Shown piece after piece: positions 42,670 through 52,150 of a stretch of DNA of 64,000 nucleotides. Location of the stretch: NCBI RefSeq assembly GCF_030693625.1, contig NZ_JAUYAF010000076.1, positions 16,688-80,687 on the forward strand. Reading direction: 5' to 3'. The stretch's first letter is position 1; each line of letters opens with the position of its first letter. Made by a program: the position numbers and the translations under genes. The notes beneath the pieces were generated by a model. It saw only the letters and a list, made by a program, of their open reading frames with translations. It was not told the DNA's origin and did no database searches. The DNA is from Phenylobacterium sp. (GTDB taxonomy: Bacteria > Pseudomonadota > Alphaproteobacteria > Caulobacterales > Caulobacteraceae).

Positions 42670-43455
42670 ATGGCTGCAATTTCTGATGGCGCACCCGCGC
42701 CGGTCGGCCGGGACGAGGGCTTTTTCGTCCGGGGCGCCGCCGCAATGGCCCTGCTGATCGTCGCAGGGTTCTCCGTTCAACTGGCGATGGGGCGCTCGAG
42801 CTTCTCCGCCCCGCCACTCGTTCACGCCCACGCGATCGTGTTCATGGGTTGGGTCGCGATCTATCTGCTGCAGAACGTTTTCGCGGCGACGGGGCAGGCG
42901 GCCTTGCACCGCCGTCTTGGCTGGATCGCCGCGGCCTGGGTGGTGCCCATGCTGATCCTCGGGTTCGCGGTGACGCTCGCGATCGTGCGCCGCGGCGGCG
43001 TGCCGTTCTTCTTCCTGCCGCAGCAATTTCTGATCTTCGACCCGGTGTCGTTGCTGACCTTCGCCGGCCTGACCATCGCCGCGATCCTGATGCGCAGGCA
43101 GACCGATTGGCACCGCCGCCTGCATTTCTGCGCGATGTCGATCTTGCTCGGCCCAGGCTTCGGGCGATTGCTGCCTATGCCCCTGCTCGCGCCCTGGGCC
43201 TGGGAGGCGACCCTTGTGGTGTGCCTGATCTTCCCCTTGGCGGGGATGTGGTTCGACAAGCGTCGCAGCGGCCGCGCGCATCCGGCCTGGAGCTGGGGCG
43301 TCGCTGCGATGATCGGCTCCCTGCTGGTGACGGAGGCGATCACCTACAGTCCGGTCGGCGACGCGATTTATCGCGCCGCCGTGGCCGGATCGCCGGGGGC
43401 CGCCGTGGCGCCCCTGGCGTTCCCGGCGCCGCCCGGGCCCCCAGCCGCCGGCTAA
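42670..43455 (+). CDS. Conserved polytopic membrane protein
   Basis: The 261-residue protein has seven hydrophobic segments and conserved His residues in VHAHAIVFMGWV, LHRRLGW and DWHRRLHF, placed near helix ends as in heme- or metal-binding membrane proteins. I cannot name the family with certainty. It converges on the nucleotidyltransferase gene with a 4-base overlap (43452-43455). The Ala/Pro tail is unusual. Confidence 0.75.
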   Translation: MAAISDGAPAPVGRDEGFFVRGAAAMALLIVAGFSVQLAMGRSSFSAPPLVHAHAIVFMGWVAIYLLQNVFAATGQAALHRRLGWIAAAWVVPMLILGFAVTLAIVRRGGVPFFFLPQQFLIFDPVSLLTFAGLTIAAILMRRQTDWHRRLHFCAMSILLGPGFGRLLPMPLLAPWAWEATLVVCLIFPLAGMWFDKRRSGRAHPAWSWGVAAMIGSLLVTEAITYSPVGDAIYRAAVAGSPGAAVAPLAFPAPPGPPAAG

Positions 43456-44462
43456 CCCCGCCGTCCCCGGCCACCCGGCCGGATGGGGGAGGGCGCCGAC
43501 TGGCCGCCGCGCGTACGCACGCCCGCGTCCTGCCAGCGGGGCCGCCAGGCGCCGTGCGCGCCCTTGGTGGCGGACCCCGCCATCGCCTCCCACTTCACGG
43601 CGTAGCGGATGAAGGCCAGGGTCTCCGTCACCGCCTGCGGATCGGCGGGCGCCAGCTTGTGGGCCAGCACCGATCGCCCGATGGCCCAGGACCGGTCGAT
43701 CAGCCCCGCCCATTTCGCATCGAGCCGCCCCTTGGCCCAGGCGCTGGCGGCCTTCTTCGAGGTCACCGTCCCGGTCTCCAGGCTGTGCAGCATCCGGCAG
43801 TACTGGGTGACGATGAACGCCTGCAACCAGTTGGCGTCGATGGCCACCGACCCGCCCAGCCACAGGGTGGTCACCCGGCGGAACAGGGTGCGAATCTCCG
43901 CCCGCAGGGCGTCGGGCGTCACGGGGTCCACCAGCTGGTCGGGCGGGGGGCCGGCGAGCACGACGCCCTTCTCCCGCAGACACCAGCGCACCACCAGGCT
44001 GTTGTCGTGCTCGGACCGCACCAGGCGGCTGGCGCCGTTGTCGAGATAGAGGAACGGATAGGCCCGGGCCGGCATGTCGGCCATGCCCGGATCGGCCCAG
44101 CCCGGCGCGCGCGGCTCCTCCGGAGGGTCGCGAGGCTCGGGGCTCCAGCGCCGCAGGACGGCGGCCGGCGCATAGGAGCCCTCCAGATGCTGCGCCCAGG
44201 GCGAGGGCAGCTTGAAGAGCTCGGCATGCGTGGCTTGCAGGGCGGGCTGTTGGGCGAGCGGCACGTCGCGGGCGGTGACGATCAGGAAATCGACGTCGCT
44301 CTGTTCGTCGGCGTCGCCGACGGCGAAGGAGCCCTGCAGATAGGCCCCCACAAAGTTGTCGCCGAGCACGGCCTGGGCGCGGATCACAAGCTGGTGGAGC
44401 ACGCCGTTGAGGTCGGCATAGGGGGTCGCGCCCTCGGGCGTCGGGGTGTGGGATTGGGGCAT
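43452..44462 (-). CDS. Nucleotidyltransferase domain protein (aminoglycoside adenylyltransferase-like)
   Basis: The 336-residue protein has the polymerase-beta-type motif GSFAVGDADEQSDVDFLIV (GSxxxG...SDxD) near residue 46 and a helical DUF4111-like domain (LQAFIVTQYCRMLHSLETGTVTSKKAA...). ANT enzymes transfer AMP to aminoglycosides, but many chromosomal relatives have other targets. ATG 44462 is chosen over the ORF start at 44516. The Gly/Arg tail overlaps the convergent gene. Confidence 0.85.
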   Translation of the reverse strand: MPQSHTPTPEGATPYADLNGVLHQLVIRAQAVLGDNFVGAYLQGSFAVGDADEQSDVDFLIVTARDVPLAQQPALQATHAELFKLPSPWAQHLEGSYAPAAVLRRWSPEPRDPPEEPRAPGWADPGMADMPARAYPFLYLDNGASRLVRSEHDNSLVVRWCLREKGVVLAGPPPDQLVDPVTPDALRAEIRTLFRRVTTLWLGGSVAIDANWLQAFIVTQYCRMLHSLETGTVTSKKAASAWAKGRLDAKWAGLIDRSWAIGRSVLAHKLAPADPQAVTETLAFIRYAVKWEAMAGSATKGAHGAWRPRWQDAGVRTRGGQSAPSPIRPGGRGRRG

Positions 44463-44623
44463 GGAAGATCCGTGGTCGGAACCGGCGCACACGGGCGCGG
44501 GCTCGAATGAGAGCAATGATCGGGAAAGCGAGGCGCGCTGGGCGCCGCCCGGTCAGCTGTCTGTGGCCACGAATGAGTCCTCCAACGGGAGGGGAGAGCC
44601 TAAACCCGCGTCGCGTCGCGCGT

Positions 44624-46888
44624 CTAGATGGCGACGGAGGTCTTGCGCGCCAGGGTCTCGATCTCGTTGCGGATCGAGCCCGCCGAGCTCTTGATCAGGG
44701 CTGAAACCCCACGCCGGGCCGCCTCGCGGTCGCAGGACAGCACCATCTGCTTCACTGGCCCCAGGCCCGCCGGCGGCATGGACAGCCGCTCGAAGCCGAG
44801 CGCCACCAGGACGAAGGCCTCCAGGGGCCGGCCGGCCATCTCGCCGCAGACCGAGACCGGGGTGCCGGTCTCGGCGCAGGCCTGCTGGATCTGCTGCAGG
44901 GCCCGAAGCGCCGGCGGGGACAGGAAGTCGTAGCGGTCGGCCACGCGCGGGTTCCCCCGGTCGGCGGCGAACAGGTACTGCATCAGGTCGTTGGTCCCGA
45001 CGCTGACGAAGTCGGTCATCGGCAGCAGGGCGTCCAGGTGCCAGATCAGCGACGGCGCCTCGATCATGGCCCCCACCTCCAGCCGCGAGGGCGCCGCGCG
45101 GCCCCGCCGCTGGGCCCAGGCGATTTCGTGGTCCACCAGGGCGCGCGCCGCCCGGAACTCGTCCACATTGGCCACCAGCGGGAACATGATCCGCAGCGGC
45201 CGGCCTCTGGCGGCGGCGATCAGCGCCCGCAGCTGCAGCCGCAGCAGGGCCGGCCGGTCCAGGCCCATGCGGATCGCCCGCCAGCCCAGGGCTGGATTGT
45301 CCTCCCGCTCGGCCTCGAGATAGGGCAGCACCTTGTCCCCGCCCAGGTCGAGCGTCCGGAAGGTCACCGCCAGGTCGCCGGCCGCGTCCATGACCCGCCC
45401 ATAGAGGGCGGTCTGGGCGTTGAAGCGCGGCATCTCCTCGGCCACCATGAACTGGAACTCGGTGCGGAACAGGCCGATGCCCTCCGCCCCGGTCTCGGCC
45501 AGGATGTCCAGGTCGACGTCCAGGCCTGCGTTCATCAGCAGGGTGATCTTGGCGCCGTCGCGGGTGAAGGCCGGGGTGTCGCGCAGCTTGGCGAATTCCG
45601 CCCGCCGCTGGGTGCGCACCTCAAGCCTGGCCTGCAGCGCCTTGATGACGTCGGGCCGGGGCCGCAGATAGGCCTCGCCGGTCTCGGCGTCGACGATGAC
45701 GGTGTCGCCCTCCGACACCTTGTCCCGCAGGCCCGCCAGCCGCCCCACGCAGGGGATGTCCAGCGCGCGGGCCACGATGGCCGCGTGGCTCGCCGCCGAG
45801 CCCTCCTCCAGCAAAAGGCCCTTCAGCTTGGTGCGGTCGTATTCCAGCAGGTCGGCGGGGCCCAGGTTGCGGGCGATCAGGATGGCGCCCTGGGGCAGGT
45901 CGCGAGTCTTGTGACCTTCGCCCGACAGGTGGCGCAGCAGCCGGTCGTTGAGGTCTTCCAGGTCGTGCAGGCGTTCGCGCAGATAGGGGTCGCGGGCCTG
46001 GCCCAGGCGGGCGCGGTGCTCTGAACGCACCCGCTCCACCGCCGCCTCGGCGGTCAGGCCGTTGCGCACCGCGTCCTCCAGGCTGCGGTTCCAGCCGCGG
46101 TCGTGGGCGAACATCCGGTAGGTGTCGAGCACCTCATAACTGGCTTCAACCAGCCCGTGCTGACCGTCCAGCATCTGGTCGATCTGGGCCTGCAGGCTGG
46201 CGACCGCGGTGGACAGCCGGATCTCCTCGGCCGCCACGTCGTCGCTCAGCAGCTTGGAGGTCGCCACCGGCGGCTCGTGCAGGACCACGACGCCCAGCGC
46301 CAGGCCGTCGGCGAACTTGGCGCCCTTCAGCCGCTCGGGGCGGTGGGGCACCAGCTCGGCGTTCTTCAGCGCGCCTTCGCTGGCCAGCTCGCTGCTGGCC
46401 ACCATCTCGGCCAGCACCATGGCGACGATCTGCAGGTCCTCGACCTCGTCGTCGGAATAGACCCGCTCGGTGCGGTTCTGGACCACCAGCACGCCGATCA
46501 CCCGCCCGCCGCGCAGCAGGGGCACTCCCATGAAGGCGTGGAACGGGTCTTCGCCGGTCTCGGGGCGGTAGGAGAAGGCCGGGTGGTTGGGGGCGTCCGA
46601 CAGGTTCAGCGGCCGGCCCAGGCGCAGGATTTCGCCCACCAGGCCCTCGCCGGGCTTCAGCCGGGTGACGTGGACGGCGGTGGGATCCAGGCCCTCGGTG
46701 GCGAACAGCTCCATGTCGTTGGCGCCGCCGCGCATGTAGAGCGAGCAGACCTCGGCCACCATCGAGCGCGCGATGATGCGCACCACCATGTCCAGGCGTG
46801 ACTGCGCGGGCCCGCCGCCGGCCAGCGCCTCGCGGATCTGCCGCAGCAGGCTCCGTTGTCCTCGAATGGCGATGCCTGGTGCGGCCAT
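44624..46888 (-). CDS. ptsP: PTS-Ntr enzyme I (phosphoenolpyruvate-protein phosphotransferase PtsP)
   Basis: The 754-residue protein has a GAF domain (about 20-160, VRIIARSMVAEVCSLYM... GVPLLRGGRVIGVLVV), the phosphocarrier-binding domain, the phospho-His loop EEGSAASHAAIVARA and the PEP domain with DFVSVGTNDLMQYLFAADRG. It starts the nitrogen-related PTS cascade (PtsP to NPr to EIIA-Ntr), sensing glutamine through GAF and, in Caulobacter, linking to (p)ppGpp control. NPr and EIIA are not in this window. Confidence 0.96.
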   Translation of the reverse strand: MAAPGIAIRGQRSLLRQIREALAGGGPAQSRLDMVVRIIARSMVAEVCSLYMRGGANDMELFATEGLDPTAVHVTRLKPGEGLVGEILRLGRPLNLSDAPNHPAFSYRPETGEDPFHAFMGVPLLRGGRVIGVLVVQNRTERVYSDDEVEDLQIVAMVLAEMVASSELASEGALKNAELVPHRPERLKGAKFADGLALGVVVLHEPPVATSKLLSDDVAAEEIRLSTAVASLQAQIDQMLDGQHGLVEASYEVLDTYRMFAHDRGWNRSLEDAVRNGLTAEAAVERVRSEHRARLGQARDPYLRERLHDLEDLNDRLLRHLSGEGHKTRDLPQGAILIARNLGPADLLEYDRTKLKGLLLEEGSAASHAAIVARALDIPCVGRLAGLRDKVSEGDTVIVDAETGEAYLRPRPDVIKALQARLEVRTQRRAEFAKLRDTPAFTRDGAKITLLMNAGLDVDLDILAETGAEGIGLFRTEFQFMVAEEMPRFNAQTALYGRVMDAAGDLAVTFRTLDLGGDKVLPYLEAEREDNPALGWRAIRMGLDRPALLRLQLRALIAAARGRPLRIMFPLVANVDEFRAARALVDHEIAWAQRRGRAAPSRLEVGAMIEAPSLIWHLDALLPMTDFVSVGTNDLMQYLFAADRGNPRVADRYDFLSPPALRALQQIQQACAETGTPVSVCGEMAGRPLEAFVLVALGFERLSMPPAGLGPVKQMVLSCDREAARRGVSALIKSSAGSIRNEIETLARKTSVAI

Positions 46889-47154
46889 CGGCCCTGCGTC
46901 CCTCCCGAAACTCCCGCCCAGCCGGGCGGCCGCGGCCAGCCCGGCCGTCTTGACCGCTCCCTAGCAGCTTTGGACGTCGGAACGGAGACGGAAAAGCGTC
47001 GAGTGCACCCAGGAATGTCGCCGGTGGCGCAAGTTTGAGCGCGGGGACCGCGGGGCGATGACGCCCTTTGATCTGGCTCAATGCGGCCGGGGCCCTCCAC
47101 ACCCGACCCTGGGAGGGCCGCGGCGCAACGACGCCAGCGTGCGGGGGAGGGACC

Positions 47155-47946
47155 ATGACGTCATCGGGCGGATTGCTGCGGGTGAGGCGGATCGGCATGG
47201 CCGCGCCGTTCCGCTGGCTTGGGGGCGCCTGGAAGGATCTCTGGCGCGCCTGGCCGCCCCTGCTGGCCTACGGCCTGGCGCTGGCGGCCTTCAGTGTGTG
47301 GATGACCCTGAGCTTCATAGCCACCGGCGGCGCCTTCTGGGTCTTCGCCCTGACCTGCGGTTTTGTCTTCGTGGCGCCCATGCTGGCCATGGGGCTCTAC
47401 GAGGCCGGCGCCCTGCTGGCCCGTGGCGAGCGCCCGACGCTCGCCCGCATGCTGTTCGTGCCCCGGGCGCTCTCGGCCGACGTCGCCATCCTGGGGCTCG
47501 CCCTGCTGATGATCTTCTTCTTCTGGCTGCAGATCGCCCAGATCGTCTACGGGCTGTCGACCTGGGTCATCTACCGCACGGTGGAGACCCTGACGGCCTT
47601 CGCGCTCACCACGCCGGAGGGTCAGCGCATGCTGGTCGTCGGCTCGCTGATCGGCGGGGCCATCGCCTTCCTCACCTACTGCCTGGTGGTGGTCTCGGCC
47701 CCCATGCTGCTGGACCGGGGGACCAGCGTCTTCGCCGCCACCATCACCAGCTTCCGCGCCGTGGCCGCCAATTTCGGACCGATGATCGTCTGGGCCCTGC
47801 TGATCGCGGCCCTGACCCTGTCGACCATCCTCACCGGCTTCCTGGCCCTGGTGATCGTCTTCCCCTGGCTCGGCCTGGCCACCTGGCGCGCCTATGGTGA
47901 GTTGGTGGAGGCTCCGGACGCATCCACGGTGGGGCCGGCTCCGTAG
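47155..47946 (+). CDS. DUF2189 family membrane protein
   Basis: The 263-residue protein has about six membrane helices (WPPLLAYGLALAAFSVWMTL, VAPMLAMGLYEAGALLARGE, ...). The R(I/V)... APFRWLGGAWKDLWRAWPP start and GxxLPMLLDRG region match DUF2189, common beside cytochrome oxidase or stress genes. Function unknown. ATG 47155 follows GGGGGAGGGACC; the upstream frame to 47068 is unlikely. Confidence 0.85.
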   Translation: MTSSGGLLRVRRIGMAAPFRWLGGAWKDLWRAWPPLLAYGLALAAFSVWMTLSFIATGGAFWVFALTCGFVFVAPMLAMGLYEAGALLARGERPTLARMLFVPRALSADVAILGLALLMIFFFWLQIAQIVYGLSTWVIYRTVETLTAFALTTPEGQRMLVVGSLIGGAIAFLTYCLVVVSAPMLLDRGTSVFAATITSFRAVAANFGPMIVWALLIAALTLSTILTGFLALVIVFPWLGLATWRAYGELVEAPDASTVGPAP

Positions 47947-47972
47947 CTGGTCACAGACGAGGAGACGGGCAG

Positions 47973-48635
47973 ATGGCCAATGCGTTTGAGCTGGGCGCGG
48001 CGATCCTGGGGGGCCTGGGCGCCTTGGTGGGGATCCGCGCGGGGACCGAACAGCCGCGCTACACCGTTGTCGAGCGGCTCGGAGACTTGGAGGTTCGCCA
48101 CTACGGCCCTCGGCTCGCCGCAGAAGCCACCGTGTCGGGTTCAGCCACGGCGGCGCGCAGCGCTGGTTTCGAGGCGGTGGCCGGCTACATCTTCGGCGCC
48201 AACACCGCCAAGTCCTCCATCGCCATGACCGCGCCGGTGGCCCAGAGCGCGGCGGGCGGTTCCCAGACCATCGCCATGACCGCCCCGGTGACCCAGACCG
48301 CCGACGGGGCGGGGTCCTGGAAGGTGCAGTTCATCATGCCGGCCCGCTACACGCGGGCCACCCTGCCGGTCCCCACCAGCGACAAGGTCTCAATCGTCGA
48401 GCTGCCGGCCCAGGACTACGCCGTCCTACGGTTCTCCGGCTCGCGCAGCGGCCCGGCGGTGGCGCGCCGCACTGACCAGCTCGCCAGCGCCCTGGCGGGC
48501 CAGGGCTGGAAGGCCACCGGCCCGCCCACCGCCTGGTTCTATGACCCGCCCTGGACCCCATCCTTCCTGCGCCGCAGTGAGGTCGCCGCCCCGGTGAAGC
48601 GGGCCGGCCAGCCGGGTTCTGCAGCGTCCCGGTGA
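47973..48635 (+). CDS. SOUL family heme-binding protein
   Basis: The 220-residue protein has the SOUL fold: YTVVERLGDLEVRHYGPRLAAEATV, FEAVAGYIFGANTAKSSIAMTAPV and WKVQFIMPARYT. A membrane-like segment precedes it (AAILGGLGALVGIRAG). Members bind heme, though the His ligand of mammalian SOUL is not obvious. It follows the DUF2189 gene by 26 bases and probably shares its transcript. Confidence 0.9.
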   Translation: MANAFELGAAILGGLGALVGIRAGTEQPRYTVVERLGDLEVRHYGPRLAAEATVSGSATAARSAGFEAVAGYIFGANTAKSSIAMTAPVAQSAAGGSQTIAMTAPVTQTADGAGSWKVQFIMPARYTRATLPVPTSDKVSIVELPAQDYAVLRFSGSRSGPAVARRTDQLASALAGQGWKATGPPTAWFYDPPWTPSFLRRSEVAAPVKRAGQPGSAASR

Positions 48636-48718
48636 TCTGGTAGCCTGGCGGCGCGCCGAAGGCCGTTCCTGAGGCGCCTCGGCGCCAGCGTCCGCGTTCG
48701 TGGGCCGCGGCCCGGTCT

Positions 48719-49405
48719 TCACTTCACCGCGCCGTGGGCCATCAACAGGGCCTGGACCTCGCGGCACGCGGCCTGCTTGGGTGGATCGTCGTTATAGTAT
48801 TCGGGGTGCAGGCGCCCCAGCACGGTCTCCCCGGCCGAGCGGAGATTAGGCGAGGCGCCGTGGTTTAGCAGTACCCGGACCATGGGCAGCTGGCAGAAGC
48901 GGCCGGAGTCGGCCAGGGCCGTGTTGCCGAACCTGTCCTGCGCGTCGACCGGAAAGCCGTGGTCCAGTAGCAGCTGGGCAATAGCCGCCCCCTCGGCCTC
49001 GGAGATGAAGCCGGGGGTGTTGGCGGCGACATGGCTCAGGGTCGAGGCGCCGTTCTTGTCGCGGGCGCCGACCTTAGCGCCCCTGGCGATCAGCAGCCGC
49101 GCCGCCGCCGCGCTCTTCACCGAGATGATCGGGGTCTGGCCCTGATAGCCGTGCGAGTCGTTGGCGTCGGCGCCGGCCGCCAGCAGGGCCTCCAGGGCGC
49201 CGAGATTGTTCTTCGAAACCGCCGTGTGGATGGGGTGGTAGCCGTACTCGCATGACGCAGTTAGGCTGGCCACGCCCGCCAGCCGCGCCTTGACCTGCGC
49301 GCTCGATCCCCCGGCCGCGGCCTGGCAGATGGGGATGGTCTCCTGGGCCGCCGCCGGGCCGGCGAGGAGACCAACGGCGAGCCCGAGGTAGGCGAGGTGG
49401 CGCAT
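48719..49405 (-). CDS. Secreted ankyrin repeat protein
   Basis: The 228-residue protein has a signal peptide (RHLAYLGLAVGLLAGPAAAQ, cut about residue 20) and four to five ankyrin repeats, e.g. YGYHPIHTAVSKNNLGALEALLAAGADAN. Cys residues near the ends could form disulfides after export. Such proteins mediate protein contacts in the periplasm; partners are not evident. ATG 49405 is preferred to 49450. Confidence 0.88.
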   Translation of the reverse strand: MRHLAYLGLAVGLLAGPAAAQETIPICQAAAGGSSAQVKARLAGVASLTASCEYGYHPIHTAVSKNNLGALEALLAAGADANDSHGYQGQTPIISVKSAAAARLLIARGAKVGARDKNGASTLSHVAANTPGFISEAEGAAIAQLLLDHGFPVDAQDRFGNTALADSGRFCQLPMVRVLLNHGASPNLRSAGETVLGRLHPEYYNDDPPKQAACREVQALLMAHGAVK

Positions 49406-49473
49406 GGCGTCCTCCAGGAGGGTTGCGCTCAGCCTACACCGGATCCGCAAGCTCGTCGAACGACGTTGTGTCG

Positions 49474-49902
49474 TTACTCGGGCCGGTTGAGGATCGCGGC
49501 CGTGGCCACCATCTCCCCCAGCAGGGCCATGGTCGCCGCGCCGGAGCAGTCGAAGGGGTCCAATTCCACGCGCTTGAAGTACTTCAGCAGCAGGGCGGGG
49601 TTGAGCTTGGCGATGCTCACCTGGCCCATGGTCCAGTTGCCGAACCTACGCTCGGAGATCTCCTCGTAGGTCAGCAGCCGGACCTGCTGGTGGCGGTCGT
49701 CCCGGACGATGGCGTTGAACAGCTCGCAGACCTCGTCGCGGCCGCCCTCGATCACCTGGATGAACAGGTTCTCCGACACACACAGCAGGCCGGTGATCCC
49801 GAGCGCCGGGTTGTTCTTGCGCGACTGCTCCAGGATCAGGTCCAGGCCAGGACCCTGGAGAGCGGCCGACGGGCGGCTGGCGTACAGGCAGCGAACGAGC
49901 AT
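49474..49902 (-). CDS. BLUF-domain blue-light photoreceptor
   Basis: The 142-residue protein is a stand-alone BLUF domain plus a C-terminal helical cap. The flavin switch residues are all present at the right spacing: Tyr7, Asn31, Gln49, Trp90 and Met92, equal to AppA Tyr21, Asn45, Gln63, Trp104 and Met106. It should bind FAD and switch hydrogen bonds under blue light. No output domain is fused, so it must act on a partner. It starts two bases after the folE stop, so the partner or its pathway may be GTP cyclohydrolase I. Confidence 0.92.
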   Translation of the reverse strand: MLVRCLYASRPSAALQGPGLDLILEQSRKNNPALGITGLLCVSENLFIQVIEGGRDEVCELFNAIVRDDRHQQVRLLTYEEISERRFGNWTMGQVSIAKLNPALLLKYFKRVELDPFDCSGAATMALLGEMVATAAILNRPE

Positions 49903-49904
49903 CC

Positions 49905-50615
49905 TCAGCTCCGGTGCTTCAGCAGCGAGAGGAACTCGCTGCGCAGGTTGTGGTCCTTCAGGAAGGAGCCGCGCATGACGCTGTTGATCATCATGGTCTC
50001 GTTGTCCTTCACGCCGCGCCAGTGCATGCAGAAGTGATCGGCCTCCATCACCACGGCCAGGCCGTCGGGGCGCACCTTTTCCATCAGCAGGTCGGCCATC
50101 TGGGTGATGGCCTCCTCCTGGATCTGCGGCCGTGACATCACCCACTCGGCCAGGCGGGAATATTTCGACAGGCCGATCAGGTTGGAGTGCTCGTTGGGCA
50201 TCAACCCCACCCACAGCTTGCCCATGATCGGACAGAAGTGGTGGCTGCAGGCGCTGCGGATGGTGATCGGCCCCACGATCATCAGCTCGTTCAGGGCCTC
50301 GGCGTTGGGGAATTCGGTGACCGGCGGGGCCGGGGCGTAGCGCCCTCGAAACACCTCGGTCAGGTACATCTTGGCGACCCGCTTGGCGGTCTCCTGGGTG
50401 TTGTGATCGCTCTGGGTGTCGATCACCAGGCTGTCGAGCACGCCCTTGAACTTCCCCTCCACCTCGGCCAGCAGCGCCTCAAGTTCCCCGGGCTCCAGGA
50501 AGGCGGAGATGTTGTCATTGGCGTGGAAGCGCTTCTTGGAGGCCTTCAGCCGGGCGCGGATCCTCGCGGAAACCGGCTGCGCGTCGGGCGCGTCATTGAC
50601 AGGCGTCTTGGTCAC
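49905..50615 (-). CDS. folE: GTP cyclohydrolase I
   Basis: The 236-residue protein has the FolE core (KRVAKMYLTEVFRG, VGPITIRSACSHHFCPIMGKLWVG, VMSRPQIQEEAITQM, ADHFCMHWRGV). Cys-His-Cys zinc ligands lie in CSHHFCP and DHFCM. It converts GTP to 7,8-dihydroneopterin triphosphate for folate and related pterins. I chose GTG 50615 (VTKTPVND), which has AGGAG upstream. The short 2-base gap to the BLUF gene implies cotranslation. folE is a known member of light-response clusters with photolyase in other bacteria. Confidence 0.95.
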   Translation of the reverse strand: MTKTPVNDAPDAQPVSARIRARLKASKKRFHANDNISAFLEPGELEALLAEVEGKFKGVLDSLVIDTQSDHNTQETAKRVAKMYLTEVFRGRYAPAPPVTEFPNAEALNELMIVGPITIRSACSHHFCPIMGKLWVGLMPNEHSNLIGLSKYSRLAEWVMSRPQIQEEAITQMADLLMEKVRPDGLAVVMEADHFCMHWRGVKDNETMMINSVMRGSFLKDHNLRSEFLSLLKHRS

Positions 50616-51000
50616 CGGGTCTCCACTCCTGAACTCTGGGCGCGGGCGCGCGCGGTCTCTGGCGAGGCCTCCGCTCCGACGCCCAATCGATACGATGGCC
50701 AAGCTGTTCCAGATGCAACCTCCACCGGAGGACTAAATCGCGGCCGGTCCTGCGGAGATTTCCTGGGGATCGCCGAGATGTTCGGCGTGGTCCGGGTTCG
50801 GGTGGACCCGTGCGGCGGGGTGACAAGACGCATTGCGCCGGGATCCGGAAATCTCTGGGCCCCCTCGCCCAACACTATTGATCGGCTGGTTGTCGGGCGA
50901 CGGCCGTCTGTTTCAGCCCGATAGGGGGCGACTCTGGGGCAAGCGCCCGAGTTCTGTGGGCTGTTTATTCGCCAACCGGATGGAGGAGGAAAGGGACCGG
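50616..51000. other. Gap between pyrC and folE
   Basis: I see no gene in these 385 bases. The composition is less GC-rich near 50870-50990. The stretch likely holds the folE promoter and the end of the pyrC transcript. No strong terminator was found. Confidence 0.5.
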
Positions 51001-52140
51001 TCAGCCAGCTTGACCGTTCGGCTCGTCTTCGCGCCCGAGGAGCGCCAGACCTGCTTTGCGTCTTGTTCGCAAGCCCCTTTGCTCTGCGAGGCCTGCAAAG
51101 CGCCAGGGCAGCGTCTCGCTGGCATGGTATGGGACGAACTCCTCCGACGCTTCCATGAGCTTCGCGGGCACATCGACCGATCGCCGTTCGAGAACGATCT
51201 GATCGCTATTTGGAGCAAGGCCGTAGAAGGCCGGTCCGTACTCAGATGCAAACCCCTCAAGGCGATGCAGAGCCCCTTCCTCTTCGAAGGTCATGGCGTA
51301 ACTCTCGATCGCAAACGGGGCGTTGAAGATGCCGGCGCAACCACATGCCGATTCCTTCTGCCCGACCGAATGCGGCGCAGAGTCCGTGCCCAGGAAGAAC
51401 TTCGGTGATCCCGACGTCGCCGCGCGCCGAAGCGCGAGACGGTGCGACTCGCGCTTCGGCACAGGCAGGCAATAGTGATGCGGTCGGACCCCGCCCTCAA
51501 ACATCGCATTGCGGTTCATTCGAAGGTGATGGGGAGTGATCGTCGCCGCAAGATTTGGTCCGCCGCCGATGACAAACGAGACCGCGTCCGCGGTCGTGAT
51601 GTGCTCGAAAACCGTCTTGAGCCCTGGGAAGGCGACGTTGATTTTGGAGAAAACCCGCTCAATGAAGACAGCTTCGCGATCGAAGATGTCGATGGTCGGG
51701 TCTGTGACCTCACCGTGAATCAGAAGGGGCATGCCGATGCGCTGCATGCGCTCCAGGACGGGAAACACTTTGTAGATATCGGTGACACCATGTTCCGCGT
51801 TCGTTGTGGCGTGCGCCGGATAGAGCTTACAGGCGGCGAACACCTTTCTGGCGAAGCCTCGGGCTATTTCGCCGGGGTCGGCCTCATCGGTGAGGTAGCA
51901 GACCATCAGCGGGTCGAACCTCAAGGCGGGATCGACAGCCTGCCTGATCCGCTGGCGATAGGCTTCAGCGGCCGCAACGGTCAAGATCGGTGGAACGAGA
52001 TTTGGCATGACGATGGCGCGCCGGAACTGCCGCGCCGTATAGGACGCGACAGCCGACAGCACATCGCCGTCGCGCAGATGGACATGCCAATCGTCCGGTC
52101 GCCTCAGGACGAGGCGGTCGTGCTGGGACGGCAGAGTCAT
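51001..52140 (-). CDS. pyrC: Dihydroorotase, E. coli PyrC type
   Basis: The 379-residue protein matches the short homodimeric dihydroorotase: RRPDDWHVHLRDGD (HxH zinc site), CKLYPAHATTN (carboxylated Lys), HGEVTD, FEHITT and FLGTDSAPHSVGQKESACGCAG. It closes carbamoyl-aspartate to dihydroorotate in pyrimidine synthesis. ATG 52140 sits 10 bases after the zinc-ribbon gene stop, so it ends a long operon that includes TerC and TerB. The usual Caulobacterales enzyme is the longer PyrC next to pyrB, so this may be an acquired second copy. Codon use is visibly less GC-rich. Confidence 0.93.
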   Translation of the reverse strand: MTLPSQHDRLVLRRPDDWHVHLRDGDVLSAVASYTARQFRRAIVMPNLVPPILTVAAAEAYRQRIRQAVDPALRFDPLMVCYLTDEADPGEIARGFARKVFAACKLYPAHATTNAEHGVTDIYKVFPVLERMQRIGMPLLIHGEVTDPTIDIFDREAVFIERVFSKINVAFPGLKTVFEHITTADAVSFVIGGGPNLAATITPHHLRMNRNAMFEGGVRPHHYCLPVPKRESHRLALRRAATSGSPKFFLGTDSAPHSVGQKESACGCAGIFNAPFAIESYAMTFEEEGALHRLEGFASEYGPAFYGLAPNSDQIVLERRSVDVPAKLMEASEEFVPYHASETLPWRFAGLAEQRGLRTRRKAGLALLGREDEPNGQAG

Positions 52141-52150
52141 GGACGGTGCA

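Noticed and set aside
50833-51408. 191-codon plus-strand frame near pyrC
   Set aside because: Most of it is antisense to pyrC; the 5' part lacks a ribosome site and similarity.
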